Source of the DNA: Macrolepiota albuminosa | Taxonomy: Eukaryota > Basidiomycota > Agaricomycetes > Agaricales > Agaricaceae | Assembly (NCBI GenBank): GCA_027475525.1 | Contig: JAMWFC010000026.1 | Location: 124,001 to 188,000, forward strand | DNA length: 64,000 bases | Direction: 5' to 3' | Part shown: positions 45,827-57,346 of the stretch, piece after piece | Layout of the letters: each line of letters opens with the position of its first letter | Position numbering within the stretch: position 1 is the stretch's first letter | Notes under the pieces: generated by a model | Told to the model about the DNA's origin: nothing | Database searches by the model: none | Seen by the model: only the letters and a program-made list of their open reading frames with translations | Translations under genes and position numbers: made by a program

Positions 45827-46077
45827 ATTATATTATATTTATTATAATATAATATTATTTACATTATTATATAAATAGTTATACCAGCTGCTTACAAAGC
45901 AGCTTATTATTTTGTTCTGTACTACATAGTCAATAGACCGGACTGGTCTGATTCTGTGCAGTGTGAACATTAAGCTCACAATTCCTGTAACTTCGTTACA
46001 ACATAGTCAATAGACCGGACTGGTCTGATTCTGTGCAGTGTGAACATTAAGCTCACAATTCCTGTAACTTCGTTACA
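45690..46077 (+). mobile_element. Element A 3' LTR
   Basis: TGTAGCGTAG...CTTCGTTACA, 388 bp as assembled and ~234 bp after collapsing two duplications. It matches, in reverse, the LTR at 61846-62156. It is preceded by the polypurine tract TTGGGGGGTG. It holds a row of hairpins: GCTATGTGG-CATTGA-CCACATAGC, a long AT palindrome near 45830-45860, AGCTGCTT-ACA-AAGCAGCT, AGACC-GGACT-GGTCT and TGTAAC-TTC-GTTACA. Confidence 0.85.
45924..46077. repeat. 77-bp tandem duplication (A 3' LTR end)
   Basis: Copies 45924-46000 and 46001-46077 are identical and both stop at the last base of the LTR, which is where a repeat boundary would end a contig. Confidence 0.92.
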
Positions 46078-46082
46078 CATTC

Positions 46083-46305
46083 ATTCTCTTATTTCTTCTG
46101 ACATTATTTCATTTTACTGTTTCTATTCCTTCAACACTATCTGTTAGTACTACTCTCAGCCCTTGAGATGCTCTGGTTCTTTAGCCACCATTCAGACAAG
46201 TGTGGGCCCACTCAGCACCGCTTCCAGAACTCTCAGCCCTTGAGATGCTCTGGTTCTTTAGCCACCATTCAGACAAGTGTGGGCCCACTCAGCACCGCTT
46301 CCAGA
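46083..46305 (-). mobile_element. LTR-E fragment, reverse orientation
   Basis: This is the reverse complement of the 3' half of LTR-E (compare 2020-2165). It begins right after element A's LTR and includes a 77-bp duplication, so the real fragment is ~146 bp. Element A probably inserted into this old LTR; its other half is not in the window. Confidence 0.75.
46152..46305. repeat. 77-bp tandem duplication (LTR-E fragment)
   Basis: Copies 46152-46228 and 46229-46305 are identical. Confidence 0.9.
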
Positions 46306-46622
46306 AATAAATGTGAGGTCAAATGAGGTGATTGTAAGGGCGACCTCTAGAGGCTGTGGCTTAGTCACACAGCTGGCAGAGGGAGATCTAAAGTGTATTA
46401 GAATATATACTGACAATATCAAGGTAGCTACTCACCTGGCAGAGGGAGATCCAAAGAGAATAAGTCTAGGGATTCCCTATGCCAGGTTGGACGCATCTGG
46501 GGCCTCTGAAGCATGAGAAACAACTGTACAGTACAACAAAACCTTAAAAACTTGAAAATTGCCTACACAAACACTTGTACAAATAAGGGGCAAATTCTGG
46601 CAAACTCTGGCTTATATAAGTG

Positions 46623-48090
46623 GGAGACCCAGGACATGTTGAGGAACCCAGCCCCCCTTTGGCAATTATGTGCAAGGCCCCTCTCCAGCGACAAAGCCCT
46701 ACATGATGACTTCACATTATCTGGAAAGAGAAAAGGCTAGTGGAGTGTGCCTGGTGTAAATAAGATGCCTACCCTGCATATGCATGCCTGCTGCCAAAAG
46801 TTGAGAACTGGATGGGCTCTTGCCTGGACAACAAGAAATGTTTCTGTAAAAGAGTAGAAGCGGCCAGGAGCCAGGGAGATGGTGCCAGCCACCAAGGACA
46901 TTATGATGAGATGAAAGAGATTTGAAATGGTTCCCCCAGAGGTGGAAAAGGCAGAGGATCTGGCCCTACCTATTTGAGGGGCTTTGACAGGGAGAGAGGA
47001 GCATATAGATTGTAGTGAGGAGCCTAGCTAAAGCCAAACCACAGTGAATAAATGTGTTTCAGATGTCATAGAATCTCTGTGTTAAGTGCATTTACCAAAT
47101 TTTTGCAATATATTGAGGCAAACATGAGCATAAGTGAGAAGTGCACCTGTCCAATGAGTTCTGGAAACTGAGTCAGGAACTAGGAGGTGGGGCCAGGCAT
47201 TTGAGATATGCAAAGATGCACACAAAGTTTATAGTCATTAGAGGGACCATGCTGAACTTTTCAGCTACTCAGACACTGGACTACATACCCACCAAGGTAG
47301 TTCATGGGTCTGGGACTCCCAAACCCTGTGGAGGCCTGGCTAGCCAATGCAGGGGACACAATCTAACATAAGTTATGACTACTAACATTACAGATGAATA
47401 TACTAACTTAACATAGGGAAATACAGGCAACAACAGTACAGGGCTCTGTGAGCTCAGAGGTGGGGGTGCCTCACTTGTGTGCCAACCCATTGAGGAAGAG
47501 CCCCAGAGTTACAGAGACAGGCAAGTGGTGGGAGGTCAATGTGAAGTAGGGAGGTAGTGGTTGTCTCTCCTCCTCCCTGCTAGAGACCAAAGGCCCACTG
47601 TAGAGGAAGCAGTCAGACACCCCAATCAAGCTCCTGCAAATGTATCTATAAGGAGCCTGCAGTCAGCGCATATCCAGAATTGAAGTGAAAGGATTGGGTC
47701 TTCCCTTTCTAGGCAGTTAGCTCATTTCCACAGTCAGTGGAAGCCCATGCAGCCAAGCCTGCAGGGAGCATACAGTCAATGCATAATAGGAATTGAGATA
47801 AGAGGCCCAAACTTCCTTATCCAGGGCGGTCAGCCCCATATTCACTGCCCATGGGTACTTCCAGGGATTATTTAACAAGACAGTCGCCACTAACACATGT
47901 ACAAAATATGGATGTGAGAACCAGGGCACCCCCTCGTAGGCAGTTAGCCTCACCTCCACCGTCAATGGCAGGTGCACCATTAGTAGACCCAGTACAGGAT
48001 GAAGGGCTGGCAACACCCAAAGAGAAGACAATCCTCCAGGTATTCTGAATACCCCGAGTAGATGCAATAGGAGCAGGGAACTATATACAA
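46623..48090 (+). other. 5' region of the LINE, no ORF recognised
   Basis: Both strands are closed by frequent stops; the longest open pieces are under 80 codons. By position it should hold the 5' UTR and ORF1, but I see neither a CCHC knuckle nor an RRM motif. Confidence 0.4.
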
Positions 48091-48094
48091 AGGT

Positions 48095-49721
48095 GTCAAT
48101 TAAAGTAGTGACACTGAACATAAGAGGCTTCAGGAACTCAGAGAGCAGATCTCCAAAATAGCTACATATAAACCAGTTAATGGAAAACAAAAGAATTGAG
48201 ATACTGGCAGTCTAGGAGACCCACTTTAACAAGATCAGAAGAGATGGAATTGAGACACTTTTTAGAAAAAGAATTAAGAGTTTCAGCTCCCAGGACCTGG
48301 ATAACCCAACTGCAAAAGGAGGGGTAGCATTCATGATAAACAGGGGTCTGGTTGACACTATGAATGTTAAGTTCTACAAAGTCATGCAAGGGAGAGCAGC
48401 CCTCAATCCAAGCAAAGTGGCACAGGGACCAGAAAATAACTATATTAGCAGTGTACACCCCTAATGTAACACAGACTGATGCTCATGAGAACATGGAATT
48501 CTGGGACCAAATCACCAACTTCCTAATGGACAAACCAAAGATACAGGTAGATGTGGTACTAGGAAATTTTAACATGGTAGAAGGTAGCATCGACCATCTC
48601 CCAACAAGGAAGGACCCTGAGTTAGCAAAAGTGGCTCTGAGTTGTCTGAGAGATATGATGGTGATAAGACCCCATACAGGATCAGCACATCAATGGCAGG
48701 CTACAGCAACATGGCACTGGCTTGGGATACCTTAGCACATGCTAATTAACCAATTTTGGCAATATTTGACAGCCACACACAGCAAGAAGCAGATCCAATC
48801 AATGATAGCGCCGACAGCAGACAGAACAACAACTGACAGATGGCATCAGTCACTGATGACAGCGCTTAGGGAGAAGCCTGATGATCTGTCAAAAACTGAC
48901 TGACAGCTTGGTGTTTGACCTTGGCATCTGACATTGCTTAGTGCCTCGATTTGGTGCCTGACATCACTTAGTATTTTGGACAGACAGAAGGTTGATGGAT
49001 TGATGGTTTAGCATTGTGATCTGCCACCTGGCATTGCTAAGCGTCTTGAATGGATGGTAGGGATCTGAAACCATTGGAGCCACCCTATAAAATTTTCCAA
49101 GTTCACCACACTTTGGCATTATTAGTTACTTGGTGACAGTGACCTTGTTGTAGTATAAAAGTGCTTACCAACTTGTACATAGGGGAAGCAGAACAGAGTT
49201 TCCCATTCCACCTTTCTCCAGTCTCCCTTACAGTTCAAATCTCATTTATGGTCGGCAATGTTGAAGTCATCGGCCATTGCAGACTATCGCTAGCCAACGT
49301 CATACTCACGCCTTGCAGCTATAGCAGGCATTAACATCGCTTAGACTTCGCTAAGCTTACCGTGTTCTTGCCACTTACATTGCCGTGTTCACTTACTGCT
49401 TCTTCCCTAGGTGCTTTTACCTTAGTGCTTGACACTTGCCAACTCCTTTCCGACCTTACCTTATTTTTCATAGGCACGTTCTCTGGGACCTGCACAGGAC
49501 TCCCCTCATCACTTTTAGCGCACCCAACACAAGTTTTTGGCACAGTAACACTATTTCTACATTTGTTACTGACCAAACTTTGGGTGTCATCAATGGGGGT
49601 CTCCAATGGATGGAGGGACACTTTTTCAGATAGAAAAGTATACACCTTCCTTCAGAAAGCAACAGGATCACACTCCAGGCTTGACAGAATCTATGTTACA
49701 GATGTGCTAAAGTTACTGTGA
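48095..49721 (+). pseudogene. LINE apurinic/apyrimidinic-type endonuclease domain (disrupted)
   Basis: From 48095 the plus strand reads TLNIRGF, then MENKRIEILAV-stop-ETHF, the start of an EEP-fold endonuclease. AKWHRDQKITILAVYTPN and LGNFNMVEGSIDHLPTRKD follow (48364-48735). The domain resumes at ~49600 with NGWRDTFSDRKVYTFLQ and SRLDRIYVTDV. The domain nicks target DNA to prime reverse transcription. Stops and an inserted segment (48697-49586) inactivate it. Confidence 0.75.
48697..49586. mobile_element. ~890-bp insertion inside the LINE endonuclease
   Basis: CATCAATGG occurs at 48688-48696 and 49587-49595 and bounds the stretch where LINE homology is lost. The insert has a TATAAAA-like box (~49155) and is otherwise non-coding. 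It could be a solo LTR or a DNA element; the termini do not fit either class cleanly. Confidence 0.5.
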
Positions 49722-49735
49722 GGGAGTGGAAGATA

Positions 49736-51520
49736 GAGCCATCAGGAATTCCTGGCACAGACCATGAGTTAGCCTTGGTGAGAGTGGTGCACAAGAATGC
49801 ACCAACAATAGAGAAGGGCCACTGAACAATCCCTACTCATGTAATAAGGAACAAGAAATTAAGAGTATTCATGTTCAATGATGGGCAAAAAGTGCTACAG
49901 GAGATAGGTGAAGGTGCAGCCCAATGCTCACTAGAGCAGAACTCCCAGATGGTGTACCAATGGTGGAAGGCCAGTGTGAGGAGGGAGGCTGGAAAAATAG
50001 AAAAAGCTCTCACACCAAGACATGAGAAAATGATGAAAGACCTAACCTTGGACCTCGAGTGCACTCTGAAAGACAGTGGGTTGTCAGAAGAAGAGAGAAT
50101 AAACTCTGCAACAGCAATCAGATCAAAGATGAAGGAGTTAGAAACACAATGATATAAAAACATCAGAACAGTGTATGCAATTCAGAACTGCCTTGAAGGA
50201 GAGACCATGTGCAAGTACTGGACCCAAGCAAACAAGGAGGCTAAACCAAGGGATTTGATTTTTGCCCTGAAAAAGCCACAGAATGACCAGCTGAGAGGAG
50301 ACAATGTCCTACTGTATGAGATGGGCTCACAGAGAATAGCAGAGGTGGCAAGAAACTATCACAATAGTCTCCAGGATAACCAGAATGCCACAGAACCAGG
50401 GGAGAGAGAAGACAAGATAAGAGAAGTTCTGAGCAAGGTAGGAAAAAGGGCTGATGAGGATCAATGTACTTCTCTGAGCAGCCAGATCATGAGGAAGGAA
50501 GTGGAAGAGGCCTTAAAGGACTTGAACAATGACTCTGCCCCCAGAACCAATGAGATACCCTACAAGTTTTGGAAGATCTTGAATGAAAGGCATAGAGAGA
50601 ACATCAGACTTAACTGCCCATCTTTTGATGTAATAGCTCTACTAACCAAAGTATTCAATGACATCCAGGAGCATGGTCTTCTGGAAGGATTCAGTTTCTC
50701 AGAGGAGTAGATGTGTCCGCTGTATAAGAAAAACAACCAAACAGACATTGCAAATTACAGACCCATAACCTGCCTCAACACAGACTACAAAACTATACAC
50801 AAAGATTCTGGCATCTTGGTTGGCAGAAATCACCCCAGCACTGATATACAAGAGCCAGGCAGGCTTCATCCCAGGGAGAAGGATTGCTGACCAGACAAGG
50901 CTAATTCACTTAATGATACAGTACACAGAAATGACAAAGCAGAATGAGCTCATTGTGGCCCTTGACCAAGAAAAAGTCTACAATAAAATTGACCATGACT
51001 ATTCATGGTAAACACTACAAGCCTTCAACCTGCCAGATGCTTTATTAAGACACTATACCAGAATGTGGAGTCAAGAGTCATGATCAATAGATGCTTAAGC
51101 AGCCCATGGAGAATCACAAGGGGTGTAAAGCAAGGCAATCTGCTGTCCTGTCTCCTGTTTGACCTAGCGATTGAGCCATTGGCAGCATTTCTAGAAGTGT
51201 TGAGCCTGAAGGGTTTTACAATTCTGAGAAGCAAAGAGAGGCTTATAGCAAGCCTGTTTGCAGATGATACAATGACCTTCCTAGAGGAAGACAATGACCT
51301 GAACGTCCTGCAAAAGCTACTGGATGATTGGTGCATCATAGCCTCAGCCAGGTTCAATATAAGTAAGATAGAGGTTATACCCATAAGAACAAAAGCTTTC
51401 CATGAACAGATGTGCAGAACTAGGAGGATGAAGCCTGACCCAAGGACCAATACCAGAAAACATCCACATTGTGGAGGAAGGCGAGGCTATGAGAATACTA
51501 GATGCATAGTATGGGAATAA
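49736..51520 (+). pseudogene. LINE reverse transcriptase domain (decayed)
   Basis: Open pieces 49871-50152, 50171-50710, 50820-51011 and 51005-51520 follow each other. Diagnostic parts are DSAPRTNEIPYKFWK, LYKKNNQTDIANYRPITCLN (~50715), QAGFIPGRRIADQT, RGVKQGNLLSCLLFDLAIE and the catalytic LFADDT at 51253. This order is that of LINE RTs. Confidence 0.85.
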
Positions 51521-51602
51521 AACAAGGGTCGAAGACCCATGGGGCCCTATAATAGAAAAGATCAACAAGTATCTAGATCAGTGGGCAATAAGCCACCCTA
51601 CA

Positions 51603-52375
51603 ATGGAAGGAAGATGCCTTATTATCCAAATAGTAGTGGAGGGCATCACACAATACCTGGCACAGGTACAAGAGATGCTGAAGAAGATTGAACAACAGCT
51701 GATCAAGAAAATCAGAGAGTTTACCTGGCATGAGAAAAGAGCTCTGGTAGGTGCCCACATGCTATATGCTCCAAAAGATGAAGAACGGAGAGCCCTGCTG
51801 GATCTGGAGGCAAGAAATAGGACAATCAAAGTGATGTGGGTGAAGTTCTATCTAAACCTCATCCCAAATTTCCCTCTATGGGCATACATGGCTGATACAC
51901 TATTGGCTTTAGATGCCCCAGTGGCAGAGAAACATATAGACCAACAGGCAAGAATAAATATGTTCCTGCAATCATGGATCCCGAAATTGAAGAAGAGGGT
52001 GGATCCAAACAATGCCCTGCAATCCTTAGTCAGGGCTGCAAGAAGATTTGGTGTGCAAGCAAATGGCCTAATTATTGGAAAGGACATACAGAAAAGGACA
52101 TACAGAGAGAGTGCCCAATATAGCTCCACAGTGAAGCAGACAAGAAGATCTGATACCTGAACAACAGAGCAAGTGTATATCTGAAAGATAAACATAAGCT
52201 ACTAATAACAGGAGAGGCAAAAGACCTAGCTGCATTACTCAAACATGAGGGTCATAGACCTAGCAATGAATGTGAGTGCACAGAGTGTAACACCCTCAAG
52301 GAAAGAGTAGGGTGCCTTACACCCCATAGCTGTGCAATGAGGGCTAAGTGTCTGCTGGACACCTTTCCCTAAAGT
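51603..52375 (+). pseudogene. LINE RT C-terminal and connecting region
   Basis: A 185-codon open piece (51603-52160) has KKIEQQLIKKIREFTW and YAPKDEERRALLDLEARN, as in the thumb and connector after RT in fungal LINEs. Degraded sequence follows up to RNase H. Confidence 0.6.
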
Positions 52376-53618
52376 GGGACCCAAGGAGTCCCCCCCCAGA
52401 ATGGTCCAGATAGATCTCCCATCAGAACAGAAGGATGAACCAAACAAGAGGTTGCATGGTTGGAACCAATTTAAACCAGGACTGATAACATCCAGCCTCC
52501 TGGCAGATGTTTTCAGAGTATTCACATGTGGTGAGAAATCCAACAACATGCCTAACATACCCTCCTTGCAGAACACTAAGACAAATGTGGTCCTAGCAAC
52601 TGATGGTTCATGCTTGAGAAACAGGGAGAAAAATGCCTGTGCAGAAGCAGGGGTCTTTTATGAGGAGAACAACCCTCAGAACATTAGTAGGAAGGTCTCA
52701 GAGGCCTTTCTGCAGTCAAACCAGACAGAAGAACTGCTGGCAATAAAGGAAGCTGTGGAAAGGGGACCACAGAATGTGAATATGCTGATAGAAACTGACT
52801 CCAAGTATGCAATAAACCTTGTGACAAAAGACCTACAAAAGATTGAGGACTCAGGATTTATAAGTGTGGCTAATACAAGGCTCATATGACTGACCATCAA
52901 CAGGCTAAGAAAGAGAGGGACAAAAACCAAACTGAAGTGGGTCAAAGGCCACTCTGGACTCTTCAGAAATGAGGGGGTGGACAAGTTAGCAGCTGAGGCA
53001 TTGGAAAAGCCCCCTGAAAATGTGGACCTGGAACTTGACTCTATGCTGACCGTGTCTGGGGCAAGGCTATCTAAGGTGACTCAGGCTTTGGCATATATGG
53101 CCATAAGGGACATGAAAAGTGGGTGGAAAAGACAAAGAGGGAAAGAATGTCACACAATCTTGAGCATGCAGTGGACTGCACTAAAGAGATATTTGGAAAA
53201 AGGCCAATACAAAAAATGATATGGAGTAAGCAAAGGAGTCAAGAGTTCTCCAGGGAAGCCAGATACTTCCTGTGGATGATGATGCATGATGCATATATGA
53301 TTGGTGACCATACCATTGATGAGGCAGGAACTACAGGATAGAGCCCTATGCCCACACTACAATATAAAGGAGACAATGGCACACATACTAATGGAGTGCA
53401 AGATGGCTGGCCAGAGTGAGATCTGGAAAGCTGCAGAACAACTGTGGAATAGGAAAAAACCGGGATCATGGTACTGCCCAGTGCCAGCTATGAAAACATG
53501 GGATGGGGTTCTAAGAGACACTAGGTACCTCTCAGATGACTGGTCAGGAGATGCTGGGGTTTTAATGGGTATGGGCAAGGACTTTGGCATGGAGAGTGAA
53601 GGAGAAGGGGTAGGGTAA
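52374..53618 (+). pseudogene. LINE RNase H domain and C-terminal Cys/His motif
   Basis: RNase H residues are visible as ATDGSC (~52600), QTEELLAIKEA (~52730), ETDSKYAIN (~52793) and KWVKGHSG...NEGVDKLAAEA (52937-53000), that is D, E, D, D. A stop at 52887 interrupts it. The end has CPHYNIKETMAHILMECKMA (~53350), a Cys/His motif usual at the C-terminus of such ORF2 proteins. Confidence 0.8.
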
Positions 53619-54343
53619 AGGAGGAGGAAGAAGGGAGGAGCTAAAGTCTGGAGTCCTGAGCCCCACACTCAGTGTGTAAAAGCATTTCCCCAGGGTGAAG
53701 ACAGAAAGCAAATGTAGGATATGGGGTTTCAACTCCCTATGACACAAGTGGGCAGCAAACTTGGCATCAATGAGGCCAATGACCCTGCCATACCAAACAC
53801 TACACCAAAAAAAAAAGCAAACTCTGGCTTATATAAGCAGTCTGGAAGTGGTACTGAAGGGCCCACACTTGTCTGAATGATAGCTAAAGAACCAGAGCAC
53901 CTCAAGGGCTGAGAATAGTACCAATAAATAGTGTTGAAAGAGTAGAAGCAGTAAGATATAAGAATGACAGCAGAAATAAGAGAACGAATAAAAAGAGAAT
54001 GAAGGAATGAAGAGTGAAAGCAGGAAGAAATGAGGAGCCCCTGACACTTGGCCAGGGATAGGCATTGTATGAGAATATGAGATGTTGTTTGGCAGAATAG
54101 GGTCAGTTCAGCAGTATGCTGGGTGAGAGAGGCTTAGGTGAGCTGCACCTGCATCTCTAGGTGAAGCAAGTAAGTCCAGGCTTTGTTCTGGGAGCTATAG
54201 CATCTGAAGGAGCTTCTGGATTGGCAGGTTGAGCTATGGAGTGTGCAGGTGCTTAAATCTGATGGGAGTGACAAACAGGTGTGGGATAAAGTTCTGGCAA
54301 GCTGAAGGGAGCTTCCAGACAAGAGCTAAAAGACTTGTTCTGC

Positions 54344-54560
54344 TGTAAGAATGACATCTGGAGGTTGTGGCTGATCACACAACTGGCAGAGGAAAATTCA
54401 AAGGATATTAGAATAGTACCAACAACAATGAGAAGTAACTAATCCCCTGGCAGAGAGAAATCCAAGAGAAAAAAAGTCTAAGGATCTTTTTGCCATGATG
54501 TGGCACATCAGTGCAGTGGTGGTGGCATGGAAACAACTGTACAGTACTTCAAACTCAATC
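54344..54560 (+). mobile_element. Diverged LTR-E fragment
   Basis: Starts TGTAAGAATGACATCTGGAG and follows LTR-E up to the CAACTGTACAGTAC motif with many differences, then homology ends. An old, 3'-truncated copy. Confidence 0.6.
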
Positions 54561-55414
54561 CAGGACAAGTTGACAGGGTCCCAAAAGCCCTTCAAAAGCT
54601 TCTGGGAGGGTGTGGAGAAACCCTGGAAGTGTTGCAGAGGGCCAAGGGAGTTGCCAAGGCATCTGGAAAAGCTGAGGAGTGCCAGAAAAAGAAGTCTCCT
54701 GACAGGTGGAGACAAGGCTGCACTGTTATCCAGACATTGCTTATGCTTTCCATGGGTAGCAAGAAGTCCTGCACAGACTGGCACTTCAATATCCTCAGGC
54801 AAATTCTTAACATGCCTAATACCTATGAATTATCTATACTTCAAGTCTCCTAATTTATGGGGTATGTAGTCAATTGTAACAAAGAAATTTGAAAAACTGT
54901 ACATGGCCACAATAGCTGTATTCTACAGGTCTGTACAGCTATGACACCTTGAAAAGGATGATGATACAGTAATGGTAGCCATACATGTCACAGCATGCAG
55001 CCCTAGACATGTGGTTTTGCAGCCACAAGGTCTAAAGAAATAAAATACTTTTACATCGATACTTGGTAGTGGCTGGCTCTGCTGGGGTCAGAAATCCATT
55101 CCTAAAGGAAAAGGATCAAAGAAACGTGTTATATGTTTCTTGACCAACTGTTTATTGTAAAAAAAGGCAAATTATCTTTGTTCAAGGACTCTTCCATCAG
55201 AAATTGACACATGGAAAATGTGGTGAGAGGTTTTCTTTTCACTGTTTAAGGAAACACAACTGGTTGCCAGCATTGTGAAAAATACTAACATTGGGAAAGT
55301 CAGGTAAAGGAATGTAAATTACAACCACAAATGGCCAAAATGTATAGATTTCTAGTCGAAATCAGGTATCACTAACTCTAGTACTGCATCTAAAATGTAA
55401 TCATATCCATTGCC
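54561..55414. other. Intergenic, nothing recognised
   Basis: AT-rich, without domain content, transposon ends or RNA genes. It lies downstream of the phosphatase gene on its right and probably contains that gene's 3' UTR. Confidence 0.5.
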
Positions 55415-56657
55415 TCACCCACCAAGAACTTCAGTAGCCGTCTTATTTCCAGCCACGATGGACTGGACGACCGGGAGTGCACGCGAAAAATCCTCAAACA
55501 ACACATGCTTGATACCCTCACGGTTACAGTACGAGGACAAATCATTTTCTCCGTCTCCTTTGACTTTCACGAAGAGTAGATCAGCGTGTCTGGCGGCTGA
55601 AATATCTGCAAAACTTTTTGTGAGGCCTAAGACTCCAAGAAAAGAATAGCTAACCTGATACACCGTCCCCGAAGAAAAAAAGAGTCGGAGGATTAGGAAG
55701 GTTGCGGTACGGCAGAATCGCTTGTGATTTGTCATGTCCAAAATCACTGTGCACCGTTCGCTGGTAAATACTTGACACTAAAAAGACTCAAGCGTAGCAT
55801 TGATTACCTCGATGGATGGCGGTATTTAATCTCCCACTCTCCGTGAGGATGGATGGTTACATCGTTTGAAATGATTTCGATTTCGTTGGCAGATTCTTCA
55901 CCGACGAGGTTCGAAAGGACTGCACGAATCAATGGTGCCATTCCGCTGCGGAGCGTAATGAATTCGGCGATACCATGGAAAAAATAGCTGGGAGCGGCTG
56001 ACCTTGACACGATAATCACTGGGACATCATTATCTTTGCACCAAGCATAAAATTCCTTGAACCCTGGATCGAGTTTGATGTCTGATCGTTGTCAGGGATG
56101 AGGGAAATAAGCAAGTCAAACTTGGCTCAAGCAACGCACTTTGACGAAGAACCTCTTTACATTCCTCAAACGTATGTCCCCCAGCAGCAACACTCTCTAG
56201 CATTTCTCGGAAAGAGTCCCTTTGTGTAATGCATCATGAACGTGTTTCATCTTTGCCAGTTTTTGGCTATTTACCTGAATGTTGTACGCCCTGCCAATAC
56301 GTCAAAATTTCCTTGCCTCCGTCTCTCATACCCATATCCAAGGTTATCTACCTGAATGTTGTACGCCCTGCCAATACGTCAAAATTTCCTTGCCTCCGTC
56401 TCTCATACCCATATCCAAGGTTATCCGTTAGATCTGATTGCAAGAAATCAGCAACTATTCATGCTATGTCACGCCATCCTCCTAACAGTCATTCGAGTCC
56501 CGAGTCGTGATCGTCCCATCCCTGTCAATTCAAAGATGTCGGCATGAATGTATCTTAAAGGAACCGGGCTCTGGCAGACCAACCAATCGGATAGTGCGAC
56601 GAATTTCTTGTCTTTGTGTATAGGAGGATACGGAAGCATACTCTGGGGTGCAGACAT
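55415..56657 (-). CDS. HAD-superfamily (PSPase-like, subfamily IB) phosphatase
   Basis: Eight exons on minus: 56657-56584, 56521-56487, 56433-56352, 56219-56140, 56081-56003, 55945-55808, 55746-55655 and 55605-55415. They give 771 nt, 256 aa, in phase throughout with GT-AG introns of 49-62 nt. The 77-bp duplication 56272-56425 must be collapsed to read exon 3; otherwise the gene is intact. Motif I is LSDWDGTIT (nucleophile Asp and acid-base Asp, first half in exon 1). Motif II is IIVSSGM, the motif III Lys is in GHDKSQ, and motif IV is FFGDGVSD. This is the DKMTPPase/phosphoserine-phosphatase-like family, which includes yeast YNL010W. The substrate is unknown; a small phosphomonoester hydrolysed in the cytosol with Mg2+ is expected. 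It is divergent from the GMC gene ~0.7 kb away. Confidence 0.85.
56272..56425. repeat. 77-bp tandem duplication (phosphatase exon 3)
   Basis: Copies 56272-56348 and 56349-56425 are identical and repeat the exon 3 / intron 3 donor region. It is the only such duplication in a host gene here. Confidence 0.92.
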
Positions 56658-56828
56658 GACGGTTGGGGAAATTTAGTTGATTTTTGATGCGGTGATGACA
56701 TAACCACCATTCATCGCATCTTATCTTGTCGATCGTTGCCCTTGACACCGTAAACTTGACAAATATGTAAGACAACACGAGAGAGGTGAGTGTATATTAC
56801 AAACATCACTATAGACAGCCTCAAAGGC

Positions 56829-57033
56829 GTTACAGCTGTTTTCATAACGATAGACCCCTTTGACTTTGGCTCCTTGTATAGTTGTTCGGCTGATATTAGC
56901 TTATGCCGGGCTTGCCGGGATACAACGTTTCTATACCACGTCGTATCCCGGCAACCCCGGCAGAAGCTAATATCAGCCAATCAACTAAACAAGGAGCCAA
57001 AGTCAAAGTCTATGTTATGAAAACAGCGTAATA
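56829..57033. repeat. ~205-bp near-perfect palindrome between divergent genes (MITE-like)
   Basis: GTTACAGCTGTTTTCATAAC at the left is matched by GTTATGAAAACAGCGTAAT at the right. The arms continue inward through GACTTTGGCTCCTTG, GGCTGATATTAGCTT and GCCGGG to a centre near 56935. It is probably a foldback or MITE insertion in the shared promoter region; target-site duplication uncertain. Confidence 0.75.
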
Positions 57034-57346
57034 GCGGTCGCTTTGCCGAGCCGTTTCTTCCTCCGAGGTCGGGGCCTGCATAAAGTCTTTCATTCCAGGA
57101 AAAGATGCGACCTTGGTTTCAATTTGAATCCGGTTGGAGCCTATGTTGATGTTTCATGAATTACGGCTTTGCTTGCCGTGATATATGAATGCTTGTATTG
57201 CCTCAGAATTGTGGTTTTTTTTTTCAATTTACGAGATTGACAAGATGGTTTTTGACAGGTGTTACAGCCATGAGACCGATATCAATTACGGAATGTACTA
57301 AAATGTTTTTAGGATGTCGTGCTGCTGTGCGCGTTCCCAACTTCCA

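Larger units (their letters stand above)
16210..46077 (+). mobile_element. Element A: 5'-truncated Gypsy retrotransposon with two nested elements
   Basis: The element contains a pol from the start of the RT region, a long ORF3 and a 3' LTR; its 5' LTR, gag and protease are absent. Elements B and C sit inside ORF3. Removing each with one target-site copy restores continuous homology to the second copy at 62-64 kb. At the left end 30 bp (16211-16240) repeat exactly 77 bp further on (16288-16317) while the intervening sequence differs, so the joint between D and A is probably a misjoin. Premature stops at former Arg codons show it is old. Confidence 0.85.
46621..53816 (+). mobile_element. Decayed Tad1/I-like LINE in the TATA region of an LTR-E
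   Basis: Both ends are defined by a perfect 21-bp direct repeat, 46600-46620 and 53817-53837, and the right end has ten A residues just before it. The 7.2-kb body has a poorly conserved 5' part without a recognisable ORF1, then endonuclease, RT, RNase H and a C-terminal Cys/His motif, all on plus. Many stops and frameshifts mark it as inactive. A ~0.9-kb insertion splits the endonuclease. Order and content fit Tad1 or I-clade LINEs of fungi. Confidence 0.85.
46333..54046 (+). mobile_element. LTR-E copy 3, split by a LINE
   Basis: The left part 46333-46620 starts TGTAAGGGCG; the right part 53838-54046 ends CCCTGACA. Joined they make ~497 bp, the family length. The left half matches subfamily 1 and the right half subfamily 2, so this LTR was a mosaic or the join is imperfect. 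No 5-bp target-site duplication is visible. Confidence 0.7.
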
